This document shows, one piece after another, positions 51,106-59,980 of a stretch of 64,000 nucleotides of DNA. The translations under genes and the position numbers were made by a program. Source of the DNA: Streptomyces antibioticus (GTDB lineage: Bacteria > Actinomycetota > Actinomycetes > Streptomycetales > Streptomycetaceae); contig NZ_KQ948422.1 in the NCBI RefSeq assembly GCF_001514065.1, forward strand, positions 1,054,001 through 1,118,000, written 5' to 3'. Position 1 is the first letter of the stretch, and the number at the start of each line of letters is the position of its first letter. Under the pieces are notes generated by a model. It was not told the origin of the DNA and ran no database searches. It saw only the letters and a list, made by a program, of their open reading frames with translations.

Positions 51106-51639
51106 GTGAACCCTGACCTTCCCGCCTTCCGCTGTCACCCCGATCCGATCGCCACCGGGTCCCTACGCGAGAGCGCCGAGACCTGTGTGTGCTGCCGCCG
51201 CGCCACGGGGTGGATCTACACCGCGACCTTCTACACCGCCCAGGAGGTCAGCGGGAGCTTCTGCCCGTGGTGCATCGCGGACGGCAGCGCGGCCGAGCGG
51301 TTCGAAGGCGAATTCATGGACTCCTACGGACTCGCCGGCGTCAGCGAGGAGGTTCTGCACGAGGTCACGCGCCGTACCCCCGGCTTCCACGCCTGGCAGG
51401 ATCCGCACTGGCTCACCCACTGCGACGACGCGGCCGCCTTCCTCGGCGAGGTCGGCTACCGCGAACTGGCAGCCCACCCCGAAGCCCTCGACCAACTGAG
51501 GCAGGAGCTGCGCCTCGGCGGCCGGCTCGACGAGGCGCAACTCGAACAATTCCTCACCCACCTCGGCGAGGACGCCACCGCGATGCTCTTCCGCTGCACC
51601 GTCTGCGGCACCCACCTCGCCTACACCGACGCCTCGTAA
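51106..51639 (+). CDS. CbrC family protein (UPF0167)
   Basis: A 177-residue protein with the CbrC layout: FRCHPDPIATGSL, then ETCVCCRRATGWIYTATFYT and FCPWCIADGSAAERF, where the paired CxxC sets probably bind zinc, then FHAWQDPHWLTHCDDAAAFLGEVG and a final FRCTVCGTHLAYTD. E. coli CbrC is linked to tolerance of colicin E2, but the biochemical role is unknown. It follows the phosphoesterase gene by 14 bases and is likely co-transcribed. Confidence 0.88.
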   Translation: MNPDLPAFRCHPDPIATGSLRESAETCVCCRRATGWIYTATFYTAQEVSGSFCPWCIADGSAAERFEGEFMDSYGLAGVSEEVLHEVTRRTPGFHAWQDPHWLTHCDDAAAFLGEVGYRELAAHPEALDQLRQELRLGGRLDEAQLEQFLTHLGEDATAMLFRCTVCGTHLAYTDAS

Positions 51640-51692
51640 CCGGACCGCGCCGGCGGCGGCCGGTCGTGCCAAGTCCGGTAAGTCCACCGGCG

Positions 51693-53609
51693 TCAGGCTT
51701 CGGGAAGCGCCCCTGCTTCGCTGAGCAGCTGACGCAGCGCCGCCGTCCCCCGCGGGTCGGGCAGCGTGGGATCCAGCGCTTCCAGGGCGCGACGGGCCCG
51801 CCGGGCAGCGCGTCGGGGGCGGCCGTCGTGCTGGTCGAGGAGGGCCTGGGCATGGCGGGCGAGCAGGGTGGCCCAGGCGTCGGTGCGCACGCTCGGGTGG
51901 GTCAGGGCGCGGCGCGCGCTGTGCCGGGCGTCGTCCGGTGCGCTGTCCAGCTGCGCCACGGCGAGGGCGGCGAGGCTGACGGCGGGTGAGGGGCCGCCCG
52001 GAGCCAGGGCCGGGATGGTGTCGGCGGCCTGCCGGAAGTACGCGGCGGCCGAGTGGACGTCCTGGTCGTGGCACGCCAGCACCCCGTGGACGTAGGCCAC
52101 GCGCCCGACGGTGGCGTCGTCGCCGGCCAGCACGGCTGCCCGCCAGGCACGCGCGAGCAGCTCGCCGGCGCGCCGCGGATCACGGTCCGCGCACATCCAC
52201 GCCGCGAGCCACCACCCTTCGCGGCGCACGGGGCTGTCGGCGCGGGCAGGCAGGGACAACAGGCGCAGCAACGCCTGGCGGCCCTCCTCGACATGGCCGT
52301 AGACCATCCACCAGAACCAGAGGCCGACCATCGTCTCCACGGCCCACTCCCCATGCTCCTGCCGGGCGACCGCGTGGCTGATCGCCGCCTGGATGTCGGC
52401 ATGCCGTTCGCGTACGAGTTCGACGGCCTGGCGCTGACAGCCCGTGCTCCAGAGGTTCTCGGCCACGGCGGCGGTGCGGCGGCAGTGGAGCATGCGGCGT
52501 TCCGCAGCGACCCGGAACTCCTTTGTCCCGGTGAGCTGTTCGCAGCCGAAGTCGCGGGCCGCCCGCCGCATCCGGTAGCGCGGCATGCTCACGCCGCCGG
52601 GACCGTCCAGGCGCTCCAGAATCCCGGAGGACAGCAGCCGGGCCACACAGAAGGGCACCTGCTCCGCCGTCACGCCGCCGCCCGCGGACACGAAGACGGC
52701 CGTCTCCTCGGTGAACGGGCCCTGGAGGACGCCGACGCGTCGCCATACGGCGCGTTCGTCCTCCTCGCACAGCAGGTACTCGGCCGCCATCGCCTCCCGC
52801 AGCGAGCGGTGGCGCGACTCACTGTGACCGTTCGCGCTCAGCCGGCACTGGTTGTGCGTGACCAGGCCGGGGAGATCGGCCGGCGCGTGGGCACCGAGTT
52901 GCTGTGCGGCCAGTTCGATGGCGAGCGGAACTCCCTCCAGCACCGAGCACACCTCCTCGATGGCCCGCAGGTCCGACTCCGTCGGCCGGAAGTCCGCGAC
53001 CGCCAGCCGCGCGCGGTCCAGGAACAGCTCCACCGCGGCGGACGGACGGCCCGCGTCCTGCGGTGAGCGGCAGTCAAGGGGCGCCAGGCGGAAGACCCGT
53101 TCCTCCCCCACGCCCAGCGCGCGGCGGCACGTGACCAGAACGCGCAGCGTCGGCAGGGCCATCAGCAGCCGCTGCACCAGCCCCGCGCACTCCCAGCGCA
53201 CCAGGTCCACATCGTCCAGGACCAGCAGCGTCGGCGGCACGGGCAGGTCCGCGAGCGCCGCGAAGAGGTCCGTCCGTGACGCCGCCGACCTGCCCGTGAG
53301 TTCCTCGACGACGCGCCGCCCCAGGCCTCCGGGCACGGCGGGCCCGCGTCCGGTCCAGCGCACACGGACCACCCGTCGCCAGGGGCCGGCGCCCATGACC
53401 GCCCCGCACAACCGGCTCTTTCCCACACCGGCCAGGCCGGTCACGCTGACCAGCCGGTGCTCCGCCATGGCCGCCCGCAGCGCGGCGAGGTCCTTGTCGC
53501 GACCGACCAAGGTGCCGCTCCCGGGCTCGCCGGGCGTGCTGAGCCCGCCCGGGCCATCGACAGATGCCCACACTTTCGAAGAACCGTCACTGCACCACGC
53601 CACGGCCAC
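51693..53609 (-). CDS. STAND/NB-ARC-type ATPase with TPR-like tail, no DNA-binding domain
   Basis: A 638-residue signal-transduction ATPase. Walker A is VTGLAGVGKSRL, Walker B is TLLVLDDVDLV, the sensor Arg region is VLVTCRR, and EGVPLAIELAAQQLG is the GxP motif. The C-terminal half is a helical repeat region (ARRDAG-like ARAWRAAVLAGDDATVGRVAYVHG; TDAWATLLARHAQALLDQHDG). It resembles the ATPase core of AfsR/SARP or LuxR-LAL regulators, but neither an N-terminal SARP domain nor a C-terminal LuxR domain is visible. GTG 53609 may not be the true start. It may sense a ligand and act through a partner. Confidence 0.83.
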   Translation of the reverse strand: MAVAWCSDGSSKVWASVDGPGGLSTPGEPGSGTLVGRDKDLAALRAAMAEHRLVSVTGLAGVGKSRLCGAVMGAGPWRRVVRVRWTGRGPAVPGGLGRRVVEELTGRSAASRTDLFAALADLPVPPTLLVLDDVDLVRWECAGLVQRLLMALPTLRVLVTCRRALGVGEERVFRLAPLDCRSPQDAGRPSAAVELFLDRARLAVADFRPTESDLRAIEEVCSVLEGVPLAIELAAQQLGAHAPADLPGLVTHNQCRLSANGHSESRHRSLREAMAAEYLLCEEDERAVWRRVGVLQGPFTEETAVFVSAGGGVTAEQVPFCVARLLSSGILERLDGPGGVSMPRYRMRRAARDFGCEQLTGTKEFRVAAERRMLHCRRTAAVAENLWSTGCQRQAVELVRERHADIQAAISHAVARQEHGEWAVETMVGLWFWWMVYGHVEEGRQALLRLLSLPARADSPVRREGWWLAAWMCADRDPRRAGELLARAWRAAVLAGDDATVGRVAYVHGVLACHDQDVHSAAAYFRQAADTIPALAPGGPSPAVSLAALAVAQLDSAPDDARHSARRALTHPSVRTDAWATLLARHAQALLDQHDGRPRRAARRARRALEALDPTLPDPRGTAALRQLLSEAGALPEA

Positions 53610-53840
53610 TCCAACGCGCCTTTGATGCGCCGGGTAGCGCGGAGAAACACCGATTCACACCCCCCGACGAACGATCGAACACCTCTTCTTTCCCTCCCTC
53701 TTCAGGCGCGCATTCGGTCCTTTCACTTGAACGAGTGAGGGAGTTGGACGCCGGAGAGGTCGAAAGGCAGCATGGCCGCCGTCGGCCGCCCGGTCGTCAG
53801 GTCCTCGGTGCCTCGTCGCACCTCATATCGGGAGTATTCA

Positions 53841-54287
53841 GTGCTCAAGGGTTTCCGTTCGTTCCTGCTGCGCGGCAACGTCGTCGATCTGGCGGTCGGC
53901 ATCGTCATCGGTGCCGCGTTCACCGCTGTCGTCACCGGATTCGTCACCGCGTTCCTCACGCCGCTGATCGGTGTGGCGACCGGCGCGGTAGGTGATTTCA
54001 GCAAGCAGGAATTCACCGTCGCCGGGACCGCATTTCCTTACGGAGCCTTTCTGAACGCCCTGATCAGTTTCCTGCTGGTCGCCGCCGTGATCTATTTCGC
54101 GGTCGTGCTCCCCGTGGGCCGGCTCCAGGAGCGCTTCAACCCGGTCAAGGACCAGCCGGTCGCCAAGGTCGACTGCCCGGACTGCCTGAGCACGGTGCCC
54201 GCGGCGGCGGTCCGCTGCGCCTTCTGCACCGCCGAACTCGCCGGCCGCCCCGGGTTCCCGGCGCAGGCGACCGCGTCCGTCGGCTGA
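53841..54287 (+). CDS. mscL: Large-conductance mechanosensitive channel MscL
   Basis: A 148-residue channel. LKGFRSFLLRGNVVDLAVGIVIGAAFTAVV is the N-terminal amphipathic helix and first membrane helix; FLNALISFLLVAAVIYFAVVLPV is the second. The C-terminal end adds a zinc-ribbon-like CPDCLSTVPAAAVRCAFC, typical of actinomycete MscL. GTG 53841 with GGGAG upstream is chosen because it gives the usual MscL N-terminus; ATG 53772 would add 23 residues. It releases solutes on hypo-osmotic shock. Confidence 0.95.
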   Translation: MLKGFRSFLLRGNVVDLAVGIVIGAAFTAVVTGFVTAFLTPLIGVATGAVGDFSKQEFTVAGTAFPYGAFLNALISFLLVAAVIYFAVVLPVGRLQERFNPVKDQPVAKVDCPDCLSTVPAAAVRCAFCTAELAGRPGFPAQATASVG

Positions 54288-54311
54288 CCGGCATCCGCTG
54301 ACCTGCTCCAG

Positions 54312-54335
54312 CGTCTCCTCCTTGAGGAGGAGACG
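54312..54335. terminator. Hairpin downstream of mscL
   Basis: Perfect inverted repeat CGTCTCCTCC-TTGA-GGAGGAGACG, 25 bases past the mscL stop. It probably ends the mscL transcript before the MMPL gene; an operator role is possible. Confidence 0.55.
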
Positions 54336-54455
54336 AGCGAGCCGCGTTGGTGCCCTCGTACCAAGCACAAGTGCGGACAGCCGCACGATGCCCGGGCACC
54401 CCCGGTCCGGCCAGGCTGGTGACACATCCCGAACCAGACCTGGAGACCCGTTTCC

Positions 54456-56666
54456 GTGGCTACCTTGCTCTACCGGCTGGGCCGAACCGCCTTCCGGCGT
54501 CGCTGGCTCGTGACCCTGTTGTGGGCGCTGATCCTCGGCGCCGTCGGCCTCGGTGCCGCCAAGGCCCCGGCCGCCTCCGACAGCGGCACGTCCTTCATGC
54601 CCGGCATCGAGGCGCAGAAGGCCTTCGATCTGATCGGCGAGCGCTTTCCGGGCTCGTCCGCGAACGGGGCCAACGCGCGGATCGTGTTCGTCGCCCCCGC
54701 CGGTGAGAAGGTGACGGCCGCCGACAACCGGGCCGCCATCGACGCCTTCGTCAAGGAGGCCGCGGCCGCACCGGAGGTCTCGGGCGCCGTCGACCCGTTC
54801 GCCGCGCAGGCGGTGAGCAAGGACGGCACCACCGCGTACGCGACCGTCACCTACAAGGTCAAGGCCGACGATCTCACCGACGCCGACAAGGCGGTGCTGG
54901 AGAAGGCCGTCGACGAGGCGCGCGACTCCGGGCTCACGGTCGAGGTCGGCGGCACCGCGCTCGCCGAGCAGCCGGCGGCCGGCGGCTCCTCCGAGGCGAT
55001 CGGCATCGTCCTGGCCGCGGTCGTCCTGCTGATCACCTTCGGCTCCCTGGCAGCGGCCGGGCTCCCGCTGCTGACCGCCGTCATCGGCGTGGGGATCAGC
55101 ATGGCGGGCATCCTGGCGTTGGGCAGCGTCTTCGGGCTGTCCATGACCACGGGCACCCTCGCCTCGATGCTCGGACTCGCGGTCGGCATCGACTACGCCC
55201 TGTTCGTGGTCTCGCGGTACCGGGAGGAGCGCGCGAACGGACACGACCCGCGTGAGGCGGCCGGTCTGGCCGTCGGCACGGCCGGCTCCGCCGTCGTCTT
55301 CGCCGGACTCACCGTGGTCATCGCACTCGCGGGCCTGTCCGTGGTCGGCGTGCCGATGCTGACGAAGATGGGCCTGTGCGCGGCGGCCGCGGTGATCGTC
55401 GCCGTACTGATCGCCCTCACCCTGGTCCCGGCCCTGCTCGGCATGTGGCCCCAGGCCGTGCTCGCCCGCGTCACCCGCAAGCGCGGCCGTGCCACCACCG
55501 CAGCGGCGGAGAACGGCGGTACGCGCTGGGCCCGCTTCGTGCTGCGCCGCCCGGTCGCCGTACTGGTGACGTCCGTCGTGGGCCTCGGCGCCCTGGCCCT
55601 GCCCGTCACCCAGCTGGACATGGGGATGCCGGGCGCCGAGTCCAAGCCGGTCTCCTCGACCGAGCGGCGTGCCTACGACGCGCTCGCGCACGGCTTCGGC
55701 CCGGGCTTCAACGGCCCCCTGACGATCGTGGTCGACGCGCAGGGTGCGGACGACCCCAAGGCGGCCGCGGCCGCGATCGCCGAGGAGATCGGTGCCACGC
55801 ACGAGGTGGTGTCCGTCTCGCCCGCACGGTTCAACCCGGCCGGCGACACGGCCCTGTTCTCCGCCGTACCGGCCACCGGACCGAACGACGAGAAGACCCA
55901 GGACCTCGTCCACGCCATCCGCGCGGAACGCGCCGCCCTGGAGCGGGAGACGGGCGCGTCGTTCAAGGTCACCGGCAGCACCGCGATGGACATCGACGTC
56001 GCCCAGGCCCTCCAGGACGCCCTCGTGCCCTACCTGGCCGTCATCATCGGCCTGGCCCTGGTGCTGCTGCTCGTCGTCTTCCGTTCCGTGCTCGTCCCCG
56101 TCAAGGCCGCCTTCGGGTTCCTGCTGAGCGTGCTGGCCGCCCTCGGCTCGGTGGTCGCCGTCTTCCAGTGGGGCTGGGGCGCGGGGCTGCTCGGCGTGGA
56201 GCAGCCGGGCCCGATCATGAGCCTGATGCCGATCTTCCTGGTGGGCATCGTCTTCGGCCTCGCCATGGACTACGAGGTCTTCCTCGTCGCCCGGATGCGG
56301 GAGGCCTACGTCCACGGCGACCGGGCGCCCCAGGCGGTCGTCACCGGCTTCCGGCACAGCGCGCGGGTCGTCAGCGCCGCGGCCGTCATCATGATCGCGG
56401 TCTTCTCCGGGTTCGTCGGCGCCGCCGAGTCGATGATCAAGACGATCGGTTTCGGACTCGCCGTCGCGGTGCTGTTCGACGCGTTCGTCGTCCGCATGGC
56501 GCTCGTGCCCGCGGTGCTGGCCCTGCTGGGCGACAAGGCGTGGTGGCTGCCCAAGTGGCTCGACCGGCTGCTGCCGCGCGTCGACGTCGAGGGCAGCGGC
56601 CTGGCCGGAACGCGCCCCGAGGTCGCCGCCGATCAGCCCGTGGCGCCCGATCCGGTCCGCGTCTGA
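54456..56666 (+). CDS. MMPL family RND transporter
   Basis: A 736-residue transporter with the duplicated RND design. The first half starts with RWLVTLLWALILGAVGLGAAKAPA and an extracytoplasmic domain; GLAVGIDYALFVVSRYREE and FGLAMDYEVFLVARMREA are the MMPL Asp-Tyr proton-path motifs of each half. GTG 54456 is the start. It is 89 bases upstream of a histidine kinase-response regulator pair on the same strand, a common association in Streptomyces where the two-component system may control the pump. Substrate (lipid or drug) unknown. Confidence 0.92.
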   Translation: MATLLYRLGRTAFRRRWLVTLLWALILGAVGLGAAKAPAASDSGTSFMPGIEAQKAFDLIGERFPGSSANGANARIVFVAPAGEKVTAADNRAAIDAFVKEAAAAPEVSGAVDPFAAQAVSKDGTTAYATVTYKVKADDLTDADKAVLEKAVDEARDSGLTVEVGGTALAEQPAAGGSSEAIGIVLAAVVLLITFGSLAAAGLPLLTAVIGVGISMAGILALGSVFGLSMTTGTLASMLGLAVGIDYALFVVSRYREERANGHDPREAAGLAVGTAGSAVVFAGLTVVIALAGLSVVGVPMLTKMGLCAAAAVIVAVLIALTLVPALLGMWPQAVLARVTRKRGRATTAAAENGGTRWARFVLRRPVAVLVTSVVGLGALALPVTQLDMGMPGAESKPVSSTERRAYDALAHGFGPGFNGPLTIVVDAQGADDPKAAAAAIAEEIGATHEVVSVSPARFNPAGDTALFSAVPATGPNDEKTQDLVHAIRAERAALERETGASFKVTGSTAMDIDVAQALQDALVPYLAVIIGLALVLLLVVFRSVLVPVKAAFGFLLSVLAALGSVVAVFQWGWGAGLLGVEQPGPIMSLMPIFLVGIVFGLAMDYEVFLVARMREAYVHGDRAPQAVVTGFRHSARVVSAAAVIMIAVFSGFVGAAESMIKTIGFGLAVAVLFDAFVVRMALVPAVLALLGDKAWWLPKWLDRLLPRVDVEGSGLAGTRPEVAADQPVAPDPVRV

Positions 56667-56755
56667 GCGGTACGACCGAGGCCGCGGCGCCCACCCCCGG
56701 GGCGTCGCGGCCCGCCGTATGTGAGCATGACCTTCTCCCCCGTCCTCGGAGTGCG

Positions 56756-57958
56756 ATGAACACAAGCTGGCAGCGCTGGGCAGCCGCTCGCCCCCGAGCC
56801 GCCGAGGCGGGAGCGCTGGCGCTGGTGGCCGTGGCCACGATCAGCGGTGTCCTGGTCACCCGCGGGATCATGGCCACTCCGCCCCTGTGGCCGGCCCTCG
56901 CGCTGGCCGTCGTCGGCTGTGCCGCCCTGCACTGGCGACGCGCCCGGCCGCTGCCGGTGCTGACCGTCACCCTGGTGTGCACCATGGGCATCGGCGCGCT
57001 CGGCTATCTGCTGACGCCGCTGCTGATGGGACCGCTGCTGGCCGCGCAGTACTCCCTGAGCGTGCACTCGCCACGCCGTACCACCTGGAACAGCGCCGTG
57101 GCCGCCGCCCTCGGCATGGTGGCCACCGGGCTGTTCTTCCCGCCGTTCCACAACTCGCCCGTCCTGTCCATCGTCAACCCGACGGCCTGGGTGCTGCTGG
57201 CCGCGGCCTTCGGCAGCTACGTCCGGGTACGCCGCGAGTACACCGCCGCCCGCGCCGAACACGCCGCCCGGGAGCGGGAGGAGGAGGCCAGGCACCGGGT
57301 GTTCCAGGAACGGATGCGCATCGCCCGGGAGTTGCACGACGTGGTCGCCCACCATCTGACCCTCGCCGACGCCCAGGCCTCGACCGCCGCCCATCTCGCG
57401 GCGACCCACCCCGAGCAGGCGCTGGACATCATCGGCAAGCTGCCCCAGACCACCTCCGCCGCCCTGCACGAGCTCAAGGCCACGGTCGGGCTGCTGCGCC
57501 AGGACACCGATCACGGTGACGACCTCACCCCGGCGCCCGGACTGCGCGACCTGCCCGAGCTCGTCGACGCGTGTGCGGCGGCGGGCCTGACGGTTACCGT
57601 CAGCGTCGAGGGAGCAGTGCGCCGGCTCACCCCGGTGCTCGACCTGACGGCGTACCGGATCGTCCAGGAGGCCCTCACCAACGTCAGCAAGCACGCCGCC
57701 ACCCCGGCCGCGCGCGTCCGCCTCGCCTATGCCCCGCACCGGCTGACCCTGAGCGTCACCAACGACGCGGCCCCCGGCGGCCCGCCGGACATCGAAGGAG
57801 GGTTCGGCCTGGTCACGATGCGCGAGCGGGCCACCGCCGCGGGCGGCACCTTCCACGCGGGCCGTCGCCCGCAGGGCGGCTTCGAGGTCGCCTGCACCCT
57901 CCCGCTCGACGACCGCGCAGACGATCAGGAACACGACCCCGAAGGCCTCGCCCCATGA
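56756..57958 (+). CDS. Sensor histidine kinase (NarL/DesK-like)
   Basis: A 400-residue kinase. Several hydrophobic segments fill residues ~20-160 (the membrane sensor). The HisKA_3 dimerization motif is RIARELHDVVAHHLTLADAQA with phospho-acceptor His194, and the HATPase domain has YRIVQEALTNVSKHA (N box), GGFGLVTMRERATAAGG (G box). It overlaps the response-regulator gene by ATGA, so the two are coupled. The stimulus is unknown; cell-envelope stress is usual for this class. Confidence 0.92.
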   Translation: MNTSWQRWAAARPRAAEAGALALVAVATISGVLVTRGIMATPPLWPALALAVVGCAALHWRRARPLPVLTVTLVCTMGIGALGYLLTPLLMGPLLAAQYSLSVHSPRRTTWNSAVAAALGMVATGLFFPPFHNSPVLSIVNPTAWVLLAAAFGSYVRVRREYTAARAEHAAREREEEARHRVFQERMRIARELHDVVAHHLTLADAQASTAAHLAATHPEQALDIIGKLPQTTSAALHELKATVGLLRQDTDHGDDLTPAPGLRDLPELVDACAAAGLTVTVSVEGAVRRLTPVLDLTAYRIVQEALTNVSKHAATPAARVRLAYAPHRLTLSVTNDAAPGGPPDIEGGFGLVTMRERATAAGGTFHAGRRPQGGFEVACTLPLDDRADDQEHDPEGLAP

Positions 57959-58632
57959 CCATCCGAGTCCTGCTCGCCGACGACCAGGCGCTCCTGCGCG
58001 CCACCTTCCGCATCCTCATCGACTCCGTCGAGGACCTGACCGTGGTCGCCGAGGCCGCCGACGGCCAGGAGGCCGTCGACCTGGTGGCCGAGCACCGCCC
58101 CGACGTGGTGCTCATGGACATCCGGATGCCGAACCTCGACGGAGTGGCCGCCACCGCCGCCATCTGCGCCCGGCCGGAACTGTCGGGGACCCACATCCTC
58201 GTCCTCACCACCTTCGAGAACGACGAGAACGTCGCCAAGGCCCTGCGGGCCGGAGCGAGCGGCTTCCTCGGCAAGGGCGTCAGCCCCGACGTCCTGCTGG
58301 CCGGCATCCGCACGGTCGCGGCCGGCGAGGCCCTCCTGTCGCCCACCGCCACCCAGGCCCTGATCGCCCGCTTTCTGGCCACGCCCGAAACCGACGGCTT
58401 CCTCACCCTGCCCGATGCCGTCCAGGCCCTGACCGACCGCGAACGCGAGGTCGTGGCCCTGGCCGCCCTCGGTCAGTCCAACGCCGAGATCGCCGACCGG
58501 CTGGTGGTGAGCCCGCTGACCGTACGCAGCCATATCCATCGGGCCATGACCAAGCTGGACGCGCGCGATCGCGCCCAACTGGTCGTCATCGCCTACCAGA
58601 GCGGCCTGGTCAAGCCACACCCGCGCACCTGA
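57955..58632 (+). CDS. LuxR/NarL family response regulator
   Basis: A 225-residue response regulator. The receiver has Asp9-Asp10 (LLADDQ), the phosphorylated Asp55 (VVLMDIRMPNLDG), Thr in LVLTTFEND and Lys in GFLGKGVSP. The DNA-binding domain is LTDREREVVALAALGQSNAEIADRLVVSPLTVRSHIHRAMTKLDARDR. It is the cognate partner of the kinase just upstream. Likely targets include the MMPL gene before the pair. Confidence 0.94.
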   Translation: MTIRVLLADDQALLRATFRILIDSVEDLTVVAEAADGQEAVDLVAEHRPDVVLMDIRMPNLDGVAATAAICARPELSGTHILVLTTFENDENVAKALRAGASGFLGKGVSPDVLLAGIRTVAAGEALLSPTATQALIARFLATPETDGFLTLPDAVQALTDREREVVALAALGQSNAEIADRLVVSPLTVRSHIHRAMTKLDARDRAQLVVIAYQSGLVKPHPRT

Positions 58633-58640
58633 CACAGGAG

Positions 58641-59288
58641 TCAGGGCAGCTCGACGCCACACCGCTGCGCGAGTTCGTCGGCGCTGATGCCGTACGTCTC
58701 CCTGATGCGCACGCCGTCGGCGCCGACGTCGAAGACGCCGTGGTCGGTGTAGACGCGGCTGACGCAGCCGAGGCCGGTGAGCGGGTAGGTGCAGCGCGGT
58801 ACGAGCTTGGGCTCGCCGGTGCGGGTGAAGAGGGTCATCATCACGTAGACGTCCTTGGCGCCGATGGCGAGGTCCATGGCGCCGCCGACGGCGGGGATGT
58901 CATCGGGTTTGCCGGTGGTCCAGTTGGCCAGGTCGCCGTTGAAGGCGACCTGGTAGGCGCCGAGGACACAGACGTCGAGATGTCCGCCGCGCATCATGGC
59001 GAAGGAGTCGGCGTGGTGGAAGTAGGCCGCTCCCGGCAGTTCGGTCACCGGGACCTTGCCGGCGTTGGTGAGGTCGGGGTCGATCGCGTCGCCCTCGGCC
59101 TTGGGGCCCATGTTGAGCATGCCGTTCTCGGTGTGCAGCACCACCCCGGAGCCGGCCGGCAGATGGTCGGCGATCTTGGTGGGCTGTCCGATGCCGAGGT
59201 TGACGAAGGACCCGGCCGGGATGTCGCGGGCGATGACGGCGGCCAGCTCGTCCATCGAGAGCCGGTGGTCGGTGTACGCGGTGGTCAT
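58641..59288 (-). CDS. pcaJ: 3-oxoacid / 3-oxoadipate CoA-transferase, subunit B
   Basis: A 215-residue subunit with the family motifs FVNLGIGQPTKIADHLP and LHTENGMLNMGP, whose Glu is the catalytic residue that forms the glutamyl-CoA intermediate; GAMDLAIGAKDVYVMM follows. The ATG overlaps the subunit A stop (ATGA). With subunit A and a PcaF-like thiolase in one operon, the set looks like pcaIJF of the beta-ketoadipate pathway: it moves CoA from succinyl-CoA to 3-oxoadipate. Other 3-oxoacids (acetoacetate) remain possible, so the symbol is tentative. Confidence 0.82.
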   Translation of the reverse strand: MTTAYTDHRLSMDELAAVIARDIPAGSFVNLGIGQPTKIADHLPAGSGVVLHTENGMLNMGPKAEGDAIDPDLTNAGKVPVTELPGAAYFHHADSFAMMRGGHLDVCVLGAYQVAFNGDLANWTTGKPDDIPAVGGAMDLAIGAKDVYVMMTLFTRTGEPKLVPRCTYPLTGLGCVSRVYTDHGVFDVGADGVRIRETYGISADELAQRCGVELP

Positions 59289-59980
59289 CGTGCCCCCTGG
59301 ACGGTGTAGTGACGGGCCGTCACCTGGACGATCCGGTCGACGTAGATGGACGGGGTGACGACGGCCTCGGGGTCGAGCTCGCCGGCCTCGACGACCTGCT
59401 CGACCTGGACGACGGTCGTCGTCGCGGCGGTGGCCATGACCGGTCCGAAGTTGCGGGCGGTCTTGCGGTAGACAAGGTTGCCCAGCGTGTCCGCGACATG
59501 GGCGCCGATCAGCGCGTAGTCGCCCTTGATCGGGTACTCCAGCAGGTAGGTACGGCCGTCGATCTCGCGCACCTCCTTGCCCTCGGCCAGCGGGGTGCCC
59601 ACCGCGGTCGGGCAGTAGAACGCGCCGATCCCGGCCCCGGCCGCGCGCATCCGCTCGGCGAGGTTGCCCTGCGGCACCACCTCCAGCTCGATCTTCCCGG
59701 CGCGGTAGAGGTCGTCGAAGACCCAGGAGTCGGCCTGGCGCGGGAAGGAACACAGCACCTTGCGCACCCGGTCGGCGGCCAGCAGCGCGGCCAGTCCCAC
59801 ATCGCCGTTGCCGGCGTTGTTCGACACGATCGTGAGGTCCTTCGCGCCCTGCCGGATCAGCGCGTCGATCAGGTCGAACGGCATCCCGGCCAGGCCGAAT
59901 CCGCCGACGAGGACGGTGGAGCCGTCCTCGATCCCGGCGACCGCGGCGTCCGCGCTCTCGACGATCTCCGCCCGGCTCAT
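59285..59980 (-). CDS. pcaI: 3-oxoacid / 3-oxoadipate CoA-transferase, subunit A
   Basis: A 231-residue subunit. SAVAGIEDGSTVLVGGFGLAG-like start (DAAVAGIEDGSTVLVGGFGL), LTIVSNNAGNG and LVYRKTARNFGPVMATAA are the subunit A signatures. Both ends overlap neighbours by ATGA (thiolase upstream, subunit B downstream), so the three proteins are translationally coupled. Function as for subunit B; the symbol is tentative. Confidence 0.82.
   Translation of the reverse strand: MSRAEIVESADAAVAGIEDGSTVLVGGFGLAGMPFDLIDALIRQGAKDLTIVSNNAGNGDVGLAALLAADRVRKVLCSFPRQADSWVFDDLYRAGKIELEVVPQGNLAERMRAAGAGIGAFYCPTAVGTPLAEGKEVREIDGRTYLLEYPIKGDYALIGAHVADTLGNLVYRKTARNFGPVMATAATTTVVQVEQVVEAGELDPEAVVTPSIYVDRIVQVTARHYTVQGAR

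Noticed and set aside
53838-56765. A 975-codon frame antisense to mscL and the second MMPL gene
   Set aside because: Same mirror effect as at the first MMPL gene; both sense genes have full motifs and proper starts.
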